Source: Phalacrocorax aristotelis (Eukaryota > Chordata > Aves > Suliformes > Phalacrocoracidae). From it: a DNA stretch of 64,000 nucleotides. A model generated the notes under the pieces. That model worked only from the letters and a program-made list of their open reading frames with translations, had not been told where the DNA came from and ran no database searches. The translations under genes and the position numbers were made by a program. Of the stretch, positions 54,501 to 63,500 are shown one piece after another (within the stretch, counting starts at the first letter, position 1; each line of letters starts with the position of its first letter). Location: contig NC_134279.1 of the NCBI RefSeq assembly GCF_949628215.1, positions 64,897,766 to 64,961,765 on the forward strand, in the 5' to 3' direction.

Positions 54501-57500
54501 GTCATAATGCCTATCTCCAAGGACAGAGATTACACAGTCTGTCTGGGCAGTATGTGACCGTTTTCATCAAAATTTTTTTCATGTAGCTAATCAGATTTTC
54601 CATGCTGCTGATAATGTCTATTGCCTCTCATCATTTCATGGTTCATCTCCAAGAAGAGTTTGACTCAGTCTTCTTTATGCCATCCCAGTAGGTAGTTCAG
54701 TATAATGAGATTTCTCCAATCTTGCTTTTCTTAAAGATTAACAAACCCAGTTTTTTCCGCCTCAGACATTACATGCTTCTGCCTGCTAGTCATCCCTGTG
54801 ATCTGTTGGACTTGCTCCATCCAGTATCAGTCCCTTTCTTGTACTGGGGAGCTTTACATTGAAGACAGTTCTGCAGAGGTGGTCTTGGTGCTGAACAGAC
54901 AGGAATAATCAATTCACCTGCTTGCTGAGGTTTTGCTAGTACAGTGAAGTGTGGCCTCGGGCTGCAGGCTACACTGCTGACTTGTGGTCAACTTCTGTCT
55001 ACCAGAATCCTCAAATGGTTCTTTAATTGCTTTCTATTTAGTCCAGTGCCTAGCCTGTATTGTTGCATGCATGCACCATCCCAGGTGTACACCTTTTCAT
55101 GTTTAACTTGGCTAAATTTCATGATGTTTTATAGGCATGTTACTCTGGCTCACCAACATCCCTCTGAATAGACTCCGATCTATTGATCAGTCTCCCCAGT
55201 CTATAGCGTCATCTACAGACTTGTTGAGGGCACTGTCTGTAATGTTCTTTGGGTTGTTGCAGAAGAAATAATCATAACTGAATCACACAGTTCTACATGC
55301 ACTACATGTAAGAAGAAGAAAATGGTGTGTGTCTATAAGCTGCGAACTTCTCTGTGTATTCAATCATATATGAAGTTTGAGTTCTCCAAGATGTGTGACT
55401 GCATTTATAAAGGTCAGCCAGATTAGCAGGTAATTGTGGAAGAAAGCCAGGAACATCAAAATAATAAATAATTGGAGGGTTGGGGGTGAGGGGGGTGGAT
55501 TTAATCTGGAAGGTTCCTGTTACTACTTTACTTTGTTTTTCTTCTGCCATTCTTCCTACACCACCCCACCCCCCCAAAAAAAAATGAAGAGGTAAGGTGG
55601 ACTAATGTTAATTTTGTTTTTGTTGTCAGGACTTGACAGGAGCTGAATTATATACACAGCCAGCTGATCTCTTGCATCCAGTAATTTATGCCACTGCCAT
55701 GGTTTTGCTAATGTGCCTGTTGATGATCATAGTCAGTTACATATACCATCACAGGTATGAATCAAAATTACTACACTAAAAAAAATTAGTTTTATAGTGC
55801 TTAGGACTGCTTTTTCTTTTTCATAAGATGACAATATGGTAATCTGCATTTGTGGCTTTTTTCCCCCCTATAAAATTTGTTGCTGCAAACGAACAGTTAA
55901 GCAAGTAGCTATTTCATCTGTTCTTGCATACGACAATTTAGCTGTCATAACCATGTATCTCTTTCATCGTGAAGCAAAAGCTAAGAATTAAAGAAGAGAC
56001 CACTCAAGAACGATGCTAGAATTTAACAAACTGTTCAGCCTTTTACATTTCTGTTGATGTGAAAGCTTGAAGCCTAAAATTTTTGAATCAGGCCCCAAAT
56101 AGTTGTATAAAGCTAGTTAATAGGAGGGTGTTTTAATTTCTTGTGATGAAGACCAGAGATTATATTTGATTACAAAGTACATGGTATTCAAACAATCATT
56201 AACAGTAATTATATCTCATTTACCGCTAGTCTATCTTGCTAGTTTCTGAAAAACAATAATGCAGCTGTGTTTTATGTTGTCTAATTCGTTTCTTTTAACA
56301 GTGTGATCAGGATCAGTGTAAAAAGCTGGCATATGCTAGTTAACCTGAGCTTTCATATTTTCCTGACATGTGTGATGTTTATTGGAGGGATAACTCAGAC
56401 CAGGAATGCCAGCATTTGCCAAGCGGTAAGTAAACATGCACACACTTGAAAAAATTATTTACCGGTTTCATACTCGTATATATGAATACGCCTCCCCTTT
56501 GCCTCCTGTGGAACAGTAGTACTGTACAGACATTTCATCAGAATGTAGAATTTAGACAAAAAAAATCAAATTTTTTTTACTTTAAAGATTTCTCTTGTTT
56601 TCATCTAGCCGTGAAGATAAGACTAGTTTGTTACTTGAAAAGTGGAGAAGTCTTTCAGAAATGCCAACGGAATTTTTCTTTGCCCAAAATGCTATAACAA
56701 GAAAAAGTTCTACGTGTTTTATTTTTGAGACTTACTTCTTATGAAATTGTTTTATAGACCTGTATGTGGCCTTTACAGACCATGTGAAAACTGATTTCCA
56801 CAAGTATTAAAATATTTATTTCCATTTGCTCAGCAAAGCCTAGAGGGAGAGAGAAGTGTTTCAAATCAGACTCACGCTTTCTCTAAACAAACATCACTAG
56901 CTTTATTGAGACTCCTCTTTTATAATGATTTTTTTCTTCTGAGATTTGGCCAGGTCTAATTCGGTTGCAGTGTTTCAGTATAGGAACAGTTGCCACTTTG
57001 GAATGATATCAGTGAATTTTTTTTAATGTTTTCTTTTTTCTATCCAGTCACTCATAGAAGTTTCTAATCCCTCACCATAATATTCCATAAGGCTTTTTGT
57101 TTGAATTTACAGTAGTTATTAGGTTGACAGTTCAAAGTGTTGTAATAAAGTAGGTCCCTGCTTTCTCCTACAGATATAAAGAGAATGCTAGTCTGTGTGC
57201 ATGCATGTGTGCATGCGTGCGCACACGCATATATACGGAGATGATGAAATAGTTTGACAAACTGTAACCTGTTTTTCTTGCCCACTTGGAGACAGTAATC
57301 TTCCAAGAGAAATTCTGTGATATGGGTTAAGAGTTGTGGTTTTACTGGTGATTGAAACTTGGGAAAAAAACCACTTCGGGTCATCTTAACAGAAACTGAA
57401 GTGTCATCACCTCTTCTATGCATGTGTGCTGTCATTTAAGGGATATATGAAACCTACTTCTTGCAGTCACTTCATGTCAGCGTTGGCTTATAAGTAAGGA

Positions 57501-60500
57501 AATACAGGATAACCAGATTGTGCCTTTCTTAACAAAAATCCAGGGACTTGGGAATTCCTGGAACTTTTTTTAAGAAAACCATGTTCAGTTTGTAAAATAC
57601 TGCAGATGCAAAAGGATCTGAGAGCCAACTGTTTTCTTAACAGTAGTGCTCAGTCAGTCTGTGAGGATGACTTTGCGTTTATGTTTGGGCTGGTTATATA
57701 TTTAAACTATGACAGTTTTCTTGGTGATTTATTTTTGCATTATGTTAAACTTGCTGATAAGTTTGTTAGCTGTCTATATTTTGCTGCATGCTACATAGTT
57801 ACCACAGTATCATTCGCTTGCTGTTCCCTTGCTTGTTTCAGTTTGAATATCTGTAACACAGACATTTTAAGGTGTTTCATGAAATACAGAGTTTCCTAAA
57901 GTGTATGATTGATATGTAATATTAAAAGTGCTGGCCAGCAAAGTTTTTCCTGCATTATTAAGTTTTCCTTCCACTAGAGGCAACTGCAGCTATGTAACCT
58001 TTCCAGATTCAACCAACAGAAGATGGTTTGCATGAGATATGCAAGTTGCATGTTAAGTGATTAATTTTTTAACTTGGTAAAAAGGAAATGTTTGGGGGTT
58101 CATTTTTATTTTCTTTTTTTTTAAGGTTGGGATAATTCTTCATTATTCCACTCTTGCGACAGTACTGTGGCTGGGAGTGACATCTCGTAATATTTACAAG
58201 CAAGTAACCAAAAAAGCAAAAAGATGTCAAGATCCTGATGAGCCGCCACCTCCACCCAGACCAATGCTGAGGTGAGCTGGATATTTGTGTCTGCAACTCC
58301 TTATTTCCCAAGTTGCTATGCTCATATTCTGACCAGAAAACATAACGGGTCACTACTGGTTTTTTGCAAGTGCCTTCTCTAGAAGATATTCTTCACAGGT
58401 CTGCAAAGTCCTTTCCAGATTTTCCTGTTCCTCATCATTATGTTAAGGAGAATGAGGTGAAGGACGATTGGTCTTAGCATATTACTGTTGCAATGTTGTG
58501 TTCCTGATTTGTAAATTAAGAAATAGGTAGTATTTCAGCATCACCACTAGGGCTTTGATTAGGGCTGTATATAGCAACACTTCCCATTAAATTATCCTAG
58601 AAGAAAGAATGTGGAGAACTGTTATCACACAACTAACAGAGACTGCAACTTAAGTAAATACTTGAATGTGTTTTCCAAAGTTTGCCTACAAATAGTTTGA
58701 AAAATTGGTATCAGTCTTTATCAAATGGAAATAGTGTTCTTTGTGAAGCATTCCTCTTAGAATTTTTATTTCTGAAATCAATGAAATTGGACAAATTATC
58801 TGTGAAATTCACCCAATGTGAAATATTTTTAACAGAAAACATTAACATAACTTTGTTCCTATAGCTTACTGAGCCTCTAGATAGTAATTAAAAACCGCTA
58901 AGCTGAAATTCTCCACAAGGTGGCAGAAGCTGATTAACTTTGATTAGTTATAGGCAAAAACTTAAAGCTTGATTTTGAAGTACAGGCTGCAGAAAATCAG
59001 AAATGCTTTTCTGAATGTCAACTAAAACTTGCACTACTATATACAAGCATATAGAAATATTTCATTTATAGAATATTACATATTTAATAAATATTTAAGT
59101 TATTTAAATTAAATATAAAATTTAATAGTTAATTTAAGGTTAATATTTATACCACTTAAGTGCTGTCTTTGCTCTCCTTAACTTTTATTAGTTTTAAGAG
59201 AAAGTAAATATTTTTTATTCACTGTAGGATATCATGCCCATCACCAACTGTGTGCCTTCCAGCAGGGTACTGAGTAGCCTTTTCAACGTCTGTTGTGATC
59301 CACCCCGTCCCCCCGCCCCGCCACCATCCCTTTTTTTTGTCATGGTGTTCTTGCTTTGAAAAATGTTAGAATAAATTTACCAGCCTCACAGGCTCAGCTC
59401 TGCATAGACATAAACACATACGTACCATTTCACCTCATCTGTGACAGTATCACTAACCCTGGAGACAAATAGCAGAACAGAACAAACATGCTTAATATTT
59501 TTCAGTTTTTCTCAACATCCAGGTTTTGCAGATGAGGGATTTCCTCAGTCAGATACCTCTGTGATGTTTTTGTATGGAACAGCCATAGAAGGGTTTTTTT
59601 TTTTTTATTCAGTTGTCTTTTAAACTCATGTTCAAAACAAAACTACCCATCATGGCATGGGGCAGAGTTTTGTGTAAGAGTTTCCTGCTTGTTTGGAACT
59701 GGTTACGTACTGTTATTAGGCTGCCCAGCCTCTCGAATTTAAAGAGACAAAACAACAGATTCTCTGTTTGTCTCCACACTGTTTCTATTTCTCCTCTGTA
59801 TGCCTTTTCAGAATTACAAAGGGTCTTTTGGAACAGAAAAAAAAACCAAAACCAAATATATGTAGGTACGCATTTTTATCCTTATTTGCCATATGTAAAT
59901 AATTCTGCTTTGTGTTCTTGGGTTGAAAGAAGTCCACCTTGCGGATGATAGGTAGGCATGATGTTTATGCTGATCTTCAGTTCCTGGAGGTATTTCCTGA
60001 GAGTGGACTTGATACCTGTTAAGCTTCCTTCCCCTCTTGCACAGATAAGCTTTATTCTTTATTTTGGGAAATTCACTGCATGTAAGACAATTTTGTTATT
60101 CATTCAGTGTTAATGGGACTTTGTCACAGGTCATGAACAAGGTGGAAAAAGACTTTGAAATGGATTTGGAGTTCTGCAGAAGCCACTATAGGCAGTAGAA
60201 AAGAGATTTGCTGTGGCTCACATCAGCCGTGTTGAGAAGACAGTGGAACGCTTGGCACTGGTTGGGTTTCTTAACTGTGGAAAAACTTGATGCCAAGTAT
60301 ATTGCATTGCTGTGCCAGGCAAGAGGGTATAAAAATAACTGAGGTCTTCAGCTGCCAGTCACAAGAGGGAAATGGAGTTTGTCATGCAGAAATGGAATTT
60401 TGTTCAGCAGGCTCCAACCAAGACAAAAGAAAACCATTTCGAATTTTTTAGCTAAAAGTACTACTTTACAAAGAACCTCGCTGAAGGGGATACTTCATGT

Positions 60501-63500
60501 AAAGCATGAAATAAAAGTACAAATATTTGTATTTTTTAGTTTTATTTAAAATTAATACAAATACTTGTATTACTATAACACAAATACTGGGTGAATGATG
60601 TTCTTGGAAACAGCATTTCACTACTTATGGGTTTGGGTTTTTTTCCTGTTACGATTGTAACACCTCTTGTGTACCCATGTCATTAGGTTTGTTTTTCTCT
60701 TTGGTCTAACTTAAGGAAAAGTGTTTTAGTCTGTACAGTATTCTGCCCCAAAATCTTAATATTACTGCATCTCCTCTAGCATACTTTGTATATGTTTCTT
60801 AAGTCACTATTCTGTTTGTACAGTTCCTTGCTGCATGATAGTTTTGGTTTGTAATTTGGGCTCTTGGGAATTACTGAAGACTTAGACACGCCAACATACA
60901 AGTAGTTTAGGGTGGTTTTTTCCTCCTTTTTTTTTTATGTTGGTACTTGGTATCCTGGTATGGTTCAAGGCTGATTGTGAACATGTTCCTTCAGTGCAGC
61001 AAACAGCTATGCCTACGAACAATCCCTACTGCTTCATACTCCCACCAGTAAGAATTTGCCTTGTGCAGAACCAGCTTCACCTAGCTGTTCATGTGAGAGT
61101 AGGTGGTGCATTTAGTAATTTCTAGTGAAAGATAAGTAGAGCAAAATTGCCACAAAGATCTGTTTCATCTGTCCAGCTCCTGATTGCTGCATCAAGATAT
61201 GGAGTGATCAAATGATAGAATTTGATCTTTGTCAGATTCAGCAACTACATAATACCTTTTGTGTACCTAGACTTCCAAGAAAGGCTTAACTTATTTTAGG
61301 CTGGTTTGTGTCTCAAGTCAGACAGCAGTAACTTCTGGCGAATAATCTGAAATGCAGTGGAAAGGTCCAGGACCATCGGAATAGATGTCGCTTGTTGACA
61401 AAACAAACTATCCATCTGTATGTCACAGTAGTAGCTTTCACTGCGTCTTCTGATCTGAATTTGGACTGGATTAACGTAAGATGCAGGACAGCGTGCCATT
61501 AATTTGAATGATTGTCAGTAATTATTGATCTGCCACTAATGAACTCAATATGAATTCACAGAAACTGGAATGAAAAGTTAGATACTCCAACAACATACAC
61601 CCTTGTCCTTGTGGCATACAGTTTTTATTAACACCGCCACAGGAAAGCAGGAGGTGTATACTATGAGATTATAGAGTCCCTTAAAATAAATAAAAACAAC
61701 TCCCAACACTACTCCCCAAACCCCTCCACACACAAAAAACTCAAGCAACAAGAGTTCTTATGGTTGATCACCTGAACACAGTGTCCATAATATTAGGCAA
61801 GTTCACCTCTGGAATACGGGACATATCACTTAGTATTTTCCCTCAAAGTTTCTGTATTCTCTTCCAGCAGTTTACAACTTTTGACTACCAGCTTTTGATT
61901 CTTCCTTCTAGCTGTGTATTCCTTCCTTCAGTGCCTCAGAGGGAGGTGAGCAGCTGTGAGAGAGACGTGGTTTACAACAGGAGAAAGAAGAATTGTAGTG
62001 AGGAAGACTTAAAAAAAATGGATATTGCATAAGCCCAAACCCAATTCACCCCAATTATTTTCTTAAAAAACCTGCATATTTCCAGAATCCTGGAAAGCTC
62101 TCCTTTCCTCTGTGGTGACTGAATAAAATCCATTGCCACTAAGCACCCACTAATGTAATGGCTTTACTTTTTAGGTTCTACCTTATTGGCGGAGGGATCC
62201 CTATCATAGTTTGTGGAATAACAGCGGCAGCAAACATCCGAAATTATGGCAGCAGACCTAATGCTCCGTAGTAAGTACCATAAACTGAGAGCCTTGTCAT
62301 AAGATTTCATGGGTTTGCTTTTCTAAGTACTCTTTGCAATTAATTCTGGTTCTTCCAGAAAATATAACACAGCCAAGATCATTTCAAAGCACCATTATGA
62401 ACTGATAAAGCATAAGTGACTTGTGAGAAGATGTTAATTTTGATTCTTTGGTTCGTTTCTTTTCCAGTTGCTGGATGACTTGGGAACCTAGCTTAGGAGC
62501 ATTTTATGGACCAGCTAGCTTTATAATTTTCATAAACTGTATGTATTTTCTCAGCATATTCATACAACTAAAGCGTCACCCTGATCGTAAATATGAACTT
62601 AAGGAACCTGTTGAGGAACAGCAGCGTCTGGCCACCAATGAACACGGGGAACTGGCTCATCAAGATTCATTGTCAGTGTCACTAGTTTCTACATCTGCTT
62701 TGGAGAACGAGCACAGTTTTCAAGCGCAGCTGCTGGGAGTGGGCCTTACTTTGCTTTTGTATGTCGCTCTGTGGATCTTTGGAGCTCTGTCTGTTTCCCT
62801 GTATTATCCCATGGACCTGATCTTCAGCTGTTTTTTCGGGGCAACATGTTTAAGCCTCAGTGCCTTTCTTATGGTGCACCACTGCATTAACAGGGAGGAT
62901 GTCAGGCATGCTTGGATAACGACTTGCTGCCCTGGAAGGAGTACGTATTCAGTGCAAGTAAATGTGCAGCCCTCCAGTTCCAGTGGAACCAACGGAGAGG
63001 CCCCTAAGTGCACCAACAGTAGCGCAGAATCTTCATGCACAAATAAAAGTGCATCAAGCCTAAAAAATTCTTCTCAAGGTTGCAAACTAACTAACTTACA
63101 AGCTGCAGCAGCTCAGTGCCACCCTACTTCTCTGCCATTGAACACGGGTCCTCAGCTTGATAACAGTCTCACTGAACACTCAGTGGATAATGACATCAAA
63201 ATGCATGTAGCTCCCTTAGAGGTACAGTTTCGGACAAACGGACACCCAAATCGGCATCATAAAAATAGAAGCAAGGGACATCGTGCCAGCAGGCTTGCAG
63301 TATTGAGGGAATATGCGTACGATGTTCCCACAAGCGTGGAAGGAAGCGTGCAAAATGGCTTACCTAAAAGTCGACAAAGCAATAGCGAAGGGCATTCAAG
63401 GAGCCGAAGAGCCTATCTGGCATATAGAGAACGTCAGTATAACCAATCCCAACAGGATAGCAGTGATGCCTGCAGTACGCTTCCGAAAGGTAGCAGAAAT

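Noticed and set aside
57064..57435. 123-codon open frame on the - strand in intron 16
   Set aside because: Its middle is the translated TG/CA microsatellite (His/Ala/Cys repeats), so it is a low-complexity artefact.
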